Below, piece by piece: positions 51,679-60,302 of a stretch of 64,000 nt of DNA. Location of the stretch: the NCBI GenBank assembly GCA_000378025.1, contig KB899087.1, positions 248,001-312,000 of the forward strand, written 5' to 3'. The position numbers and the translations under genes are program-made. The notes below the pieces were generated by a model that saw nothing but the letters and a program-made list of their open reading frames with translations, was not told the DNA's origin and ran no database searches. Source of the stretch: Xanthobacteraceae bacterium 501b. GTDB lineage: Bacteria; Pseudomonadota; Alphaproteobacteria; Rhizobiales; Xanthobacteraceae. Positions within the stretch are counted from its first letter, which is position 1. Each line of letters begins with the position of its first letter.

Positions 51679-52562
51679 GCCCCCTCGATCACATCAGCCC
51701 CGTCGAACAAAAGCCGCGCCCGCGGCTGTCATCCCGGCTGGCGGCGCTGGCGCGGGGCCGCTCGGTCAAGCCCGGCCAGGCCTATGGCGTGCCGGGCGAT
51801 GGCGACACGCTGTGGCTGTCGCTTCTGTCCATCGGCCTGCTCCTCTTCGTCTGGTGGCTGGTCACCGAAATGGGCTGGATCAAGCCGCTGTTCCTGCCCT
51901 CGCCGGGCGCGGTGGTTCAGAAGTTTCTCGACGTCGCCCGCGACGGCTTCACCAACACGCCCTTCTGGCAGCACATCGCGATTTCCGCCGCGCGGGTGTT
52001 CGGCGCGTTCCTGCTCGCCTGCGCCATAGGCATTCCGCTCGGGCTCGCCATGGGCATGAGCCCGGCCATGCGCGGCATTCTCGATCCGCCGATCGAGTTC
52101 TACCGGCCGATCCCGCCGCTGGCCTATCTGCCGCTGATGATCATCTGGTTCGGCATCGGCGAACTCTCCAAGGTGCTGCTCATCTTCCTCAGCGTGTTCG
52201 CCCCGGTGGCGCTCGGCGCGCGGGCGGGGGTGAAATCGGCGGCGATCGAGCAGATCCACGCCGCCTATTCCTTCGGTGCCTCGCGCTGGAAAGTGCTGCG
52301 CTACGTTATTCTTCCAGCCTCGCTGCCGGAGATCCTCACCGCGATGCGGATCGGCATCGGCTTCGGCTGGACCACGCTGGTGGCGGCCGAGATGATCGCC
52401 GCGACCGAGGGGCTCGGCTACATGGTGCTCTCCGCCAGCCAGTTCCTGCAGACCTCCACCGTCATCATGGGCATCGTGGTGATCGCGGCGATCGCCTACC
52501 TCTTCGACATGCTGATGCGCTGGATCGAGCGCCGGATTGTGCCCTGGAAGGGCAAGATGTGA
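51675..52562 (+). CDS. Taurine/sulfonate-type ABC transporter permease (TauC-like)
   Basis: A 295-residue permease with an N-terminal cytoplasmic stretch of about 45 residues and six helices. The coupling loop is '[49 protein letters not shown]', a clear TauC/SsuC motif. ATGA overlap with the ATPase gene. It ends eight bases before the dehydrogenase start. Confidence 0.88.
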   Translation: MSPLDHISPVEQKPRPRLSSRLAALARGRSVKPGQAYGVPGDGDTLWLSLLSIGLLLFVWWLVTEMGWIKPLFLPSPGAVVQKFLDVARDGFTNTPFWQHIAISAARVFGAFLLACAIGIPLGLAMGMSPAMRGILDPPIEFYRPIPPLAYLPLMIIWFGIGELSKVLLIFLSVFAPVALGARAGVKSAAIEQIHAAYSFGASRWKVLRYVILPASLPEILTAMRIGIGFGWTTLVAAEMIAATEGLGYMVLSASQFLQTSTVIMGIVVIAAIAYLFDMLMRWIERRIVPWKGKM

Positions 52563-52570
52563 GCATTGCC

Positions 52571-53881
52571 ATGACCGTGACCTATCTCAAGAAGGCCGTC
52601 CGGGCCGCCCATTCCGACGAGGGCGACGTGAAGAATGCCGTCGCCGCCATGCTCGCCGCCATCGACGCGGAAGGCGAGGCCGCCGTGCGCCGCTTCTCCC
52701 GGGAGTTCGACAAGTGGGAGGGCGAGATCGTTCTCTCGGACGAGGCGCGGCGGGCGGCCATCGCCCGCGTGCCTGAAAAGACCAAGGACGACATCCGCTT
52801 CGCCCACGCCAACATCGCCCGCTTCGCGCAGGCGCAGAAGGCGACGGTGCTGGACTGCGCCATCGAGGTGATCCCCGGCCTGATGGCGGGGCAGAAGCAG
52901 ATCCCGGTCGAGGCCGCCGGCTGCTATGTGCCCGGCGGGCGCTATGCCCATATCGCCAGCGCGATCATGACCATCACCACGGCGCGGGTGGCCGGCGTGC
53001 GCCATGTCGTCGCCTGTTCGCCGCCCCGGCCGGGGCTCGGCATACCCCCCGAAATCGTCTTCGCCATGGATTTGTGCGGGGCGGACGTGATCCTCAATCT
53101 TGGCGGCGTGCAGGGCGTGGCGGCGATGGCCAACGGGCTGTTCGGCCTGCCCAAGGCGGACGTACTCGCCGGGCCCGGCAACCAGTATGTCGCCGAGGCC
53201 AAGCGCATTCTCTATGGCCGCGTCGGCATCGACATGTTCGCCGGCCCGACCGATAGCATGATCCTGGCCGATGAGAGCGCGGATGCTGAGTTCGTCGCCA
53301 ACGACCTGATCGGTCAGGCCGAGCACGGCTATAATTCGCCGGTGTGGCTGGCGACGACCTCGGCGGCGCTGGCCGAGGCGGTGATGGCGCGGGTCCCGGA
53401 CCTGATCGAGGTGCTGCCGGAGCCGAACCGCTCCAGCGCTCGCGCCGCCTGGGCGGACTATGCCGAGGTGATCCTGTGCGGCGATGCCGAGGAGATGGCT
53501 GATATCGCCGACCGCTACGCCCCCGAGCACCTGCATGTGCAAGCGGCCGATCTCGACTGGTGGCTCGGGCGCCTTCAGGCTTATGGCTCGCTGTTCCTCG
53601 GCGAGGAGACGACCGTGGCCTTCGGCGACAAGACCTCCGGCCCCAACCATGTGCTGCCGACATCAGGGGCGGCGCGCTATACGGGCGGGCTGTCGGTGCA
53701 CAAATTCATGAAGACGGTGACGTGGCAGCGCGCCACCCGCGCGGCGGCGCGCGATCTTGGCGTCGTCACGGCCCGCATCTCCCGCAAGGAAGGCATGGAA
53801 GGCCATGCCCGCAGCGCCGATGTGCGCCTCGCCCGCTTCTTTCCCGGCGAGACCTTCGACCTCGCGCCGGCGGAGGACTGA
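52571..53881 (+). CDS. hpsN: Sulfopropanediol 3-dehydrogenase (HpsN-like)
   Basis: A 436-residue enzyme of the histidinol dehydrogenase family. Zinc ligands correspond to Q249, H252 ('QAEHGYNSP'), D353 and H412; the catalytic pair is E319-H320 ('DRYAPEHL'). The N-terminus 'MTVTYLKKAVRAAHSDEGDV' and the sulfonate neighbours fit HpsN, which oxidises 2,3-dihydroxypropane-1-sulfonate to 3-sulfolactate, rather than HisD. No his genes are near. The ATG at 52571 is chosen; a GTG four codons upstream is possible. The long upstream reading is antiphase to the transporter genes. Confidence 0.8.
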   Translation: MTVTYLKKAVRAAHSDEGDVKNAVAAMLAAIDAEGEAAVRRFSREFDKWEGEIVLSDEARRAAIARVPEKTKDDIRFAHANIARFAQAQKATVLDCAIEVIPGLMAGQKQIPVEAAGCYVPGGRYAHIASAIMTITTARVAGVRHVVACSPPRPGLGIPPEIVFAMDLCGADVILNLGGVQGVAAMANGLFGLPKADVLAGPGNQYVAEAKRILYGRVGIDMFAGPTDSMILADESADAEFVANDLIGQAEHGYNSPVWLATTSAALAEAVMARVPDLIEVLPEPNRSSARAAWADYAEVILCGDAEEMADIADRYAPEHLHVQAADLDWWLGRLQAYGSLFLGEETTVAFGDKTSGPNHVLPTSGAARYTGGLSVHKFMKTVTWQRATRAAARDLGVVTARISRKEGMEGHARSADVRLARFFPGETFDLAPAED

Positions 53882-53884
53882 GGC

Positions 53885-53908
53885 TTAACCCTCCCGGAGG
53901 GCGGTTAA
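53885..53908 (+). terminator. Candidate hairpin terminator of the sulfonate operon
   Basis: TTAACC (53885-53890) and GGTTAA (53903-53908) enclose a CTCC/GGAG-type inner stem, just after the hpsN stop. It lacks a T run, so termination is only likely. Confidence 0.45.
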
Positions 53909-54045
53909 CGTCCTCGCGCGCAACGGCGCGGGGACGTCCATCCTCCATGGCGCCGCCACAGCATGCGCGTGTCGTTTCGCCCATGGCCAGATCCGCGCGG
54001 CTGCGGCAAGGTCGCCGCCACCTACGTTGAGAGGGGAGCGGCGGA

Positions 54046-55584
54046 ATGGGCGTGTTGCGCGTGATCCTCGGGGACCAGTTGTCGTCGCAACTGGAGATCG
54101 TGGCCGGCGCCGACAAGGGCCGTGACGTGTTCCTACTGGCCGAGGTGATGAGCGAGGCCAGCTATGTCCGCCATCACGTCAAGAAGATCGCCTTCCTGTT
54201 CTCCGCCATGCGCCACTATGGCGACGCGTTGAAAAACGCGGGCTACACGGTGCGCTATGTCGCGCTCGACGATGCGGGCAACAGCCAGAGCCTGGAGGGT
54301 GAAATCCTCCGCGCGGTGGCGGCACTCGCGCCCAGCCGCGTCGCCGTCACTGAGCCGGGTGAGTGGCGGCTGCGCGAGGGCTTCGAGGCGCTGCGGCTGG
54401 CGCTTCCCGTTCCGCTCGACATCCTCTCCGACACGCGGTTCCTCTGCTCGCACGCCGCGTTCGCGGCTTTCGCCGATGGCCGGCGTGAGCTGCGGATGGA
54501 GTTCTTCTACCGCGAGATGCGCCGGCGGCACGACATTCTGATCGAGGCGGACGGCATGCCGACCGGCGGGCGCTGGAATTACGATGAGGAAAACCGCAAG
54601 CCGCCCAAAGTGGGGCTGCAATCCCCGCCGCGCCTCAGCTTCCGCAAAGACGCCATCACCCTCGACGTGCTCGATCTGGTGCGCCGGAAGTTCCCGGAGG
54701 GCTATGGCCGGCTGGAGCCGTTTCATTTCGCGGTGACGCGGCGCCAGGCCCTGCGTGAGCTCGACCATTTCATCGCGCATATCCTGCCCGGCTTCGGCGA
54801 CTACCAGGACGCGATGGTGCGGGGCGAGCCTTATCTCAGCCATTCGCTGCTGTCGGTCTATCTCAATGCCGGGCTGCTCTACCCGCTGGAGGTCTGCCGC
54901 AAGGCCGAAGCCGCCTACCGCGACGGGCGGGCGCCGCTAAACGCGGCCGAAGGGTTCATCCGGCAGATCCTGGGCTGGCGCGAATATGTGCGCGGCGTCT
55001 ATTGGCGCTTCATGCCCGGCTATATCGAACGCAACGCGCTTGACGCCACCGAGGCGCTGCCCTGGTTCTACTGGAGCGGGGAGACCCGCATGGCCTGCAT
55101 GCGTGAAGCGCTCGCCCATACCTATGACCACGCCTATTCGCACCATATCCAGCGGCTCATGATAACAGGCAATTTCGCCCTTCTGGCCGGCATCGAGCCG
55201 AAGGCCATGCATGAATGGTATCTCGCCGTCTATGCCGATGCCTATGAGTGGGTGGAAGCCTCCAACACGCTCGGCATGGCGCTGCACGCCGATGGCGGGC
55301 TGCTGGCCTCAAAGCCCTATGCGGCCAGCGGCAATTACATCAGGCGCATGAGCAATTACTGTGAGGGCTGCGCCTATGACCCCACCGTTTCGGTGGGCGA
55401 GGGCGCGTGCCCCTTCAATGCGCTTTACTGGGATTTTCTGGCGCGCCACCGCGAACGCTTCAGTCGCAATGCCCGCATGCCCTATGTCTATGCCAATTGG
55501 GACAAGATGGGCGCGCAGAAGCAGGCGGCTTTGCGCGGACAGGCGCAGGCGCACCTTCTCGCCATGCGTGAGGGACAGCTGTGA
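54046..55584 (+). CDS. FeS-type bacterial photolyase/cryptochrome (PhrB-like)
   Basis: A 512-residue flavoprotein of the FeS-BCP group (6-4 photolyases with an iron-sulfur cluster). Cysteines C351, C439, C442 and C455 ('YCEGCAYDP', 'GACPF') have the spacing of the [4Fe-4S] ligands known in Agrobacterium PhrB. FAD-domain segments include 'LGWREYVRGVYW', 'THIQRLMITGNFALL'-like 'SHHIQRLMITGNFALL' and 'DAYEWVEASNTLGM'. It repairs UV (6-4) photoproducts in light. The downstream DUF2256 gene overlaps its stop. Confidence 0.93.
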   Translation: MGVLRVILGDQLSSQLEIVAGADKGRDVFLLAEVMSEASYVRHHVKKIAFLFSAMRHYGDALKNAGYTVRYVALDDAGNSQSLEGEILRAVAALAPSRVAVTEPGEWRLREGFEALRLALPVPLDILSDTRFLCSHAAFAAFADGRRELRMEFFYREMRRRHDILIEADGMPTGGRWNYDEENRKPPKVGLQSPPRLSFRKDAITLDVLDLVRRKFPEGYGRLEPFHFAVTRRQALRELDHFIAHILPGFGDYQDAMVRGEPYLSHSLLSVYLNAGLLYPLEVCRKAEAAYRDGRAPLNAAEGFIRQILGWREYVRGVYWRFMPGYIERNALDATEALPWFYWSGETRMACMREALAHTYDHAYSHHIQRLMITGNFALLAGIEPKAMHEWYLAVYADAYEWVEASNTLGMALHADGGLLASKPYAASGNYIRRMSNYCEGCAYDPTVSVGEGACPFNALYWDFLARHRERFSRNARMPYVYANWDKMGAQKQAALRGQAQAHLLAMREGQL

Positions 55585-55766
55585 GCGGGAAGCGCACGGC
55601 AAAGGCGAACCTGCCGGCAAAGAGCTGCGCCGTCTGCCAGCGCCCGTTCACCTGGCGCAAGAAGTGGAGCCGGGTGTGGGACGAGGTGCTCTACTGCTCG
55701 GACGCCTGCCGCCGCCGTCGCCAGCCGAAAAGCCGGCCCGTCGGCGCGCCGCGCGATGACGGTTAA
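55581..55766 (+). CDS. DUF2256 zinc-ribbon-like small protein
   Basis: A 61-residue basic protein with 'CAVCQRPFTWRKKWSRVWDEVLYCSDACRRRR': two Cys pairs (CxxC and CxxxC) forming a probable metal site. DUF2256 proteins commonly sit next to photolyase genes, and here the GTG start overlaps the photolyase stop (GTGA). Function unknown; a role with the FeS photolyase is inference. Confidence 0.82.
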   Translation: MSGKRTAKANLPAKSCAVCQRPFTWRKKWSRVWDEVLYCSDACRRRRQPKSRPVGAPRDDG

Positions 55767-55787
55767 AGGGCGCGCGCCACGGGACGG

Positions 55788-56111
55788 TCAGCAACTCGTG
55801 GCCACCAGCACCGGCGCCATAGTGTAGAGTGTGGCGATCAGGCCGATCCAGAGGCCGAGCCGGGGAAGGCCGGCCTCTGGCCCGAGCGTCGCCTTCACCC
55901 GAGACAGCAGCACCAGGCAGAGCAGGATGGCGGCGAGGGAGGGCAGGGCGATGGCCATGCGCTGCAGGCTGAGGGGGCCGACATCGAGCGCCGGCCAGCC
56001 AAGTTCGCAGCCCAGCCCGTGCAGGCCGTAGGCGACGGAGAAGGCGCCCGCCCACGCCGTCGGTCCGGCAATCAGCCAGCCAAGCCAGACCATGCCGCCC
56101 ACCTGCCTCAT
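55788..56111 (-). CDS. Small membrane protein of the terminal-oxidase operon
   Basis: A 107-residue protein with three helices (about 7-30, 49-71, 82-105). Its ATG overlaps the stop of the fused oxidase gene (ATGA), so it is the last gene of that operon. I do not recognise a family. It could be a small oxidase subunit or assembly protein. Confidence 0.65.
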   Translation of the reverse strand: MRQVGGMVWLGWLIAGPTAWAGAFSVAYGLHGLGCELGWPALDVGPLSLQRMAIALPSLAAILLCLVLLSRVKATLGPEAGLPRLGLWIGLIATLYTMAPVLVATSC

Positions 56112-58633
56112 AACGCCGCCTCCTGCGCCCACAGGGCGGCGGTCGCCAGCGCTGCGGCGGCGAGCGTGTAGCCCTGCCACAGCCACCCATTGCGCAGCGC
56201 GCCGGCGCGGCCGTGCGCCAGTTCGCCCCGCCGTGCCAGGTCGAGCGCGAAGGCGCTGAACAGCACCGCAATAGTGATGTGCAGGCCGACATAGGCGACA
56301 AGGGCGGCGCGCACCGCGTCGCCGGCATGGCGGGTGGGGTCTGGAAGCCCGGCGGCCAGCGCGGCGAGGGCGACAAGCGCCACCAGATTGACGATCACCC
56401 AGCCGAACAAGGCCGCTCCGGCCGGGCGTCCGGACTCCACTCGCCCCAGCGCCCAGCGCGCGCCAAGGCCCCCCGTCACGAGGAGCGACAGCCCGGCCAA
56501 GGCAGATAGCAGCACCTTCTGGTCCGCCCCCCATGCCGGCAAGGGCGGGCCGGGCGAGACCAGCGAGAGGAACGCCAGCCCGAACAGCAGCGAGGCGAAG
56601 AACGTCCCGTCGGCGAACAGCAGGCAGCGCAGCCCGCTCTGGGTGAGGGTGGTCCCGCCCTCGGGGTGGACCGGCAGCAGCAACCCGGGCGCGACCTCCA
56701 CCGGCGCCGCGTCGACCGAGGCGACCGCCCGGCGTGCCCAGGCCCAGATCAGCCCGGTCACGGGGATCAGCGCCACCGGCGCCAACGCGTAGAAGCCGGC
56801 CAGCATCAGGAGCACGAAGGCACAGATGGCGAGGGCCAGCACCAGCGGCAGAGCGGTGTTGAACGGCAGCAGCGCCACATGCTCCAGCCGCGCCGTGCCG
56901 ACGGAGGTGACCAGGATCTCGCGCCGGCCGCGCGGCGCTCCGGGCAGCAGGCCCTCGCCGCGCGCCAGCTTCAGCATGGCGCCACCGGCGCCTTCCTTCT
57001 GCAGTTCCACGCCGGGCAGCGACGCGAAATTGTAGTTGGGCGGCGGCAGCGCCATCGCCCAGTCCAGCGACGGGGCCTGCCAGGGATCGCGCACGCTGCG
57101 CTTGCCGAACCCCGCTTGCAGGATCAGGTCGATCGTGAACAGGGCGAAGCCGATGGTCATGACAAAGCCGAAGAACGATGAGGAGAGGTTCAGCCACATC
57201 CATTCGGGATTGTCGGCATAGGTCGGAATCCGGCGCGGCATGCCCATCAGGCCGGTGAGGTGCATGAGGAAGAATGTGCCGTGGAAGCCGATCAGGATGA
57301 GCCAGAATGCCGCCTCGCCCAGCCCCTTGATACGCCGGCGCCCGCTCATCAGCGGCATCCACCACGTCACCCCCGCCAGCATCGGGAAGACGAAGCCGCC
57401 GATCAGCACATAGTGCAGGTGCGCGGTGACAAAGGCGGTGTCGTGCGCCTGCCAGTTGAACGGCACCACCGCCAGCATCACGCCGGTCAGCCCGCCCATT
57501 ACGAAGGTGAAGAAGAAGCCGAGAATATACAGCATCGGCAGCTTCAGCTCGGGCCGCCCGCGCCACATCGTGCCGATCCAGGCGAAGATCTGCACCGCGG
57601 TGGGCACCGCCACCAGCATCGAGGCGGCCGAGAAGAACGCCAGCGCCAGATGCGGGATGCCGACCGTGAACATGTGGTGCACCCAGAGCCCGAAGCTCAG
57701 GAACACCATGCCGAGGATCGCCGCGACGATGGCGCCATAGCCGACGATGGTCGTTCGGCACAGCACGGGAATGACGGTGGAGAGCACGCCCGCCGCCGGC
57801 AGGAAGATGATGTAGACCTCCGGATGGCCGAATAGCCAGAACAAATGCTGCCACAGAAGCGGGTCGCCGCCGCGCTCGGGGTCGAAGAACGGCCAGCCGA
57901 AGGCGCGCTCCATCTCCAGCAGCACCGAGCCGAGGATGAGCGGGGGAAAGCCGGCCAGCATCATCGCCGCCGTGCCGAGGATGTACCAGGCAAAGAGCGG
58001 CATCTGCGTCAGCTTCATCCCCGGCGCCCGCAGGCGCAGGATGGAGACCATCAGCTCGATCGCGGCCGCCAGCGCCGAAATCTCGACAAAGGTCACGCCC
58101 AGCAGCCAGACATCGGCATTGATGCCCGGCGAATAGGTCTTCCCGGATAGCGGCGTGTACATGAACCAGCCATCCGCTGGCGCGACTCCGGCCAGCAGGG
58201 CGGCGATCAGGATGGTTCCGCCGAGCAGGTAGCACCAATAGCCCAGCGCCGAGAGCCGGGGAAACGCCAGGTCGCGCGTGCCCAGCATCTTGGGCAGCAG
58301 GTACATCGCCAGCCCTTCGAGCATGGGAATGGCGAACAGGAACATCATGATGCTGCCATGCATCGTGAAGATCTGGTTGTAGAGCGCAGTGTCGAGAAAG
58401 GCGCTCTGGGGTGTCGCCAGCTGCGCACGGATCAACATGGCGAGAAGGCCACCAATGCCGAAGAACACGAAGGCAGTCGCCATGAAGCGCAGGCCGAGTG
58501 TGGTGTGGCTGACGCTGGTGACCTGCCCCCACAGGCCGGGACCATTGCGCCAGACCCGGTCCAACTCCCGGTGCAGGGGCAGCGCCCGGCGCGGCGGGTT
58601 GGCGGGGATTGCCGTCACATCTGGCGGACTCAT
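56108..58633 (-). CDS. ctaD: Cytochrome c oxidase subunit I+III fusion
   Basis: An 841-residue fusion. Residues about 20-545 are subunit I with heme and copper ligands in 'IFTMHGSIMMF', 'WLFGHPEVYIIFLPAAG' (the cross-linked Tyr and the D-channel Glu), 'GLWVHHMFTVG' and 'HDTAFVTAHLHYVLIGG'. Residues about 600-841 form a subunit III-like membrane domain. It is the catalytic subunit of an aa3/caa3-type proton-pumping terminal oxidase. ATGA overlaps join it to subunit II upstream and a small membrane protein downstream. Confidence 0.93.
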   Translation of the reverse strand: MSPPDVTAIPANPPRRALPLHRELDRVWRNGPGLWGQVTSVSHTTLGLRFMATAFVFFGIGGLLAMLIRAQLATPQSAFLDTALYNQIFTMHGSIMMFLFAIPMLEGLAMYLLPKMLGTRDLAFPRLSALGYWCYLLGGTILIAALLAGVAPADGWFMYTPLSGKTYSPGINADVWLLGVTFVEISALAAAIELMVSILRLRAPGMKLTQMPLFAWYILGTAAMMLAGFPPLILGSVLLEMERAFGWPFFDPERGGDPLLWQHLFWLFGHPEVYIIFLPAAGVLSTVIPVLCRTTIVGYGAIVAAILGMVFLSFGLWVHHMFTVGIPHLALAFFSAASMLVAVPTAVQIFAWIGTMWRGRPELKLPMLYILGFFFTFVMGGLTGVMLAVVPFNWQAHDTAFVTAHLHYVLIGGFVFPMLAGVTWWMPLMSGRRRIKGLGEAAFWLILIGFHGTFFLMHLTGLMGMPRRIPTYADNPEWMWLNLSSSFFGFVMTIGFALFTIDLILQAGFGKRSVRDPWQAPSLDWAMALPPPNYNFASLPGVELQKEGAGGAMLKLARGEGLLPGAPRGRREILVTSVGTARLEHVALLPFNTALPLVLALAICAFVLLMLAGFYALAPVALIPVTGLIWAWARRAVASVDAAPVEVAPGLLLPVHPEGGTTLTQSGLRCLLFADGTFFASLLFGLAFLSLVSPGPPLPAWGADQKVLLSALAGLSLLVTGGLGARWALGRVESGRPAGAALFGWVIVNLVALVALAALAAGLPDPTRHAGDAVRAALVAYVGLHITIAVLFSAFALDLARRGELAHGRAGALRNGWLWQGYTLAAAALATAALWAQEAAL

Positions 58634-59292
58634 GGGCGGGAGCCCTCCATGGTGAGCAGCGGCGGCCAGGCGGCAGGATCATGCGCGATCACTTCGAAGC
58701 GCATGGAAGCGTGCTCCAGCCCACAGAACTCGGCGCAGAGTCCCTCATAGGTGCCGGGCCGCGCCGCCTCGATCCGCAGCCGGTTCTGCCGGCCGGGAAT
58801 CGCGTCCATCTTGCCGCCGAGCTGCGGCACCCAGAAGGAATGGATCACGTCGGACGAGGTGAGGAGCACATCCACCGGCCGACCGGCGGGAATGTGCAAC
58901 ACGCCTTCCGTCTCAGTCCGGCCCGTCGTGCCGGGATGGGTGAAACTCCAGGACCATTGCCGTGCATGAGCGTGCACTTCCAGCGCCGGCCCGTGCGGCA
59001 GCATCCGCTCGCCAATCCACAGCGCGCCGGCAAGGGTTAGGGTGAGCACTGCCAGCGAGAACCACACGCCCATGCCGAAGACCCAGCGCCCCTCCGCCAC
59101 CTCGCGCGGCCGGCCGAAGCCGAGCGCGACCAGCACGAACACCATCAGCGCCAGCAGCGCCGCCCCGGCCAGCAGCGCCCACCACAGCCAGGCAATGTCC
59201 TGCGCGATCGGCCCTGACGGCGACAGGGTAGAGAGCGGCCCCGTGCATCCCGAGAGAACAAGGGGAACCGCAGCGAGGGCTGCGCACTTCAC
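58630..59292 (-). CDS. ctaC: Cytochrome c oxidase subunit II
   Basis: A 220-residue subunit carrying the CuA centre: H151 ('VIHSFWVPQLGGKMD'), C186, E188, C190, H194 and M197 ('CAEFCGLEHASM'). The N-terminus is a lipoprotein signal with lipobox LSGC (C16), and two helices follow. The start is a GTG ending at 59292; no in-frame ATG exists nearby. The divergent DUF2231 gene begins 33 bases away. Confidence 0.9.
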   Translation of the reverse strand: MKCAALAAVPLVLSGCTGPLSTLSPSGPIAQDIAWLWWALLAGAALLALMVFVLVALGFGRPREVAEGRWVFGMGVWFSLAVLTLTLAGALWIGERMLPHGPALEVHAHARQWSWSFTHPGTTGRTETEGVLHIPAGRPVDVLLTSSDVIHSFWVPQLGGKMDAIPGRQNRLRIEAARPGTYEGLCAEFCGLEHASMRFEVIAHDPAAWPPLLTMEGSRP

Positions 59293-59325
59293 CCGGGAGA
59301 CCGACCGCCACGCGAAGGGAACCCG

Positions 59326-59835
59326 ATGGACACGCGCCCCGAACTGTTCGATCCGCTGGAAGAGCGGCGGGCCTTGCAGGACACGGAATCGAAGATCGCC
59401 ATTTCCGGCCACCCGCTGCACGCCATGCTGGTGGCCTTCCCCATCGCGCTGGCCTTCAGCACGCTGGGGGCCGATCTGCTCTACATGTGGACCGGCGCCA
59501 GCTTCTGGTCGCATGTGGCGGCCTATGCGGTGTTCGGCGCCTTTGCCATGGGCCTGCTGGCCGCCATAACAGGCACGGCCGAGCTTCTTCTGGTACGTGG
59601 CATACGCAACCGCTCGTCGAGCTGGACGCATTTCATCCTGGCCGTGATGCTGCTCTCGCTCATCGGCACCAACTGGATCATCCGCATCGGCGATCCCGAT
59701 GGCGCGGTGCTGCCGGTCGGGCTGGCTCTGTCGCTGGTCATGGCGGGGATGACCGCATTGACGGGCTGGCATGGCGGAAAACTCGTCTTCGATTATCAAA
59801 TCGGTACCAAGGCGGCGGGAAGCGAACGGTCCTGA
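59326..59835 (+). CDS. DUF2231 family membrane protein
   Basis: A 169-residue protein with four helices. The start 'SGHPLHAMLVAFPIALAFSTLGADLLY' and the 'GHP' motif are characteristic of DUF2231, a family of unknown function often near oxidase or heme genes. Divergent from subunit II. Its 3' end overlaps the convergent CopD-like gene by 40 bases. Confidence 0.8.
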   Translation: MDTRPELFDPLEERRALQDTESKIAISGHPLHAMLVAFPIALAFSTLGADLLYMWTGASFWSHVAAYAVFGAFAMGLLAAITGTAELLLVRGIRNRSSSWTHFILAVMLLSLIGTNWIIRIGDPDGAVLPVGLALSLVMAGMTALTGWHGGKLVFDYQIGTKAAGSERS

Positions 59836-60302
59836 GGCGTGGTCAGGGCCTGCGGCAGCGCGTCGATCAGCGGCCGCAGGTCCGGCTTGGCGAGGACGAG
59901 ATAGAGCACCGCGCCCATGCAGATCAGGCTGACCGGCAAGGCGAGCAGTGCATGCGGCATCTGGTAGGTGCCGCGTCCTTCTGACGCCTCCACCGTGAGA
60001 TGGCCGAGCCAGGCATGGGCCAGCACCATGCCCACCACCGCCACAAGCTTGGCCACCAGCCAGGGCTGGGTGAGGCCGACGGCGAAGATCAGCCCCGTGC
60101 CGGCCGCGATGGCGATGATGGCGGCGGGGGTGACGATGCGGGTATAGGCGGCGTGCATCAGCAGCCGGAACTCGGAAAAACCCGCCTGCGTGCGCACTTC
60201 CTCGCGTCGGCCATAGATCTGCAGCACGATCGGCATCGCCACCAGCCCGGCGCACCACAGGCTGAGCGCGGCGATATGCACGGCCTTGAGCAGCGCGATC
60301 AT
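59796..60302 (-). CDS. CopD-like membrane protein
   Basis: A 168-residue protein with about four helices and conserved-type His residues ('LKAVHIAALSLWCAG', 'LMHAAYTRIVTPAAI', 'LAHAWLGHLTV'). It resembles the CopD family, implicated in copper handling. It would fit copper supply to the oxidase. Its ATG overlaps the CtaG stop (ATGA). Confidence 0.75.
   Translation of the reverse strand: MIALLKAVHIAALSLWCAGLVAMPIVLQIYGRREEVRTQAGFSEFRLLMHAAYTRIVTPAAIIAIAAGTGLIFAVGLTQPWLVAKLVAVVGMVLAHAWLGHLTVEASEGRGTYQMPHALLALPVSLICMGAVLYLVLAKPDLRPLIDALPQALTTPQDRSLPAALVPI

Noticed and set aside
51470-52570. N-terminal extension of the HpsN-like frame
   Set aside because: This stretch is antiphase to the TauB/TauC-like genes and composed of Arg/Pro/Ala-rich sequence; the family start is at 52571.
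52571-53881. Assignment as histidinol dehydrogenase (hisD)
   Set aside because: Zinc ligands fit the family, but the N-terminus and the sulfonate importer/lyase neighbours fit HpsN better, and no histidine biosynthesis genes are present.
55788-58682. 964-residue minus-strand ORF across the oxidase gene
   Set aside because: Wrong-frame shadow of the fused subunit I+III gene. Only its last 107 codons (55788-56111) are real, as a separate overlapping gene.
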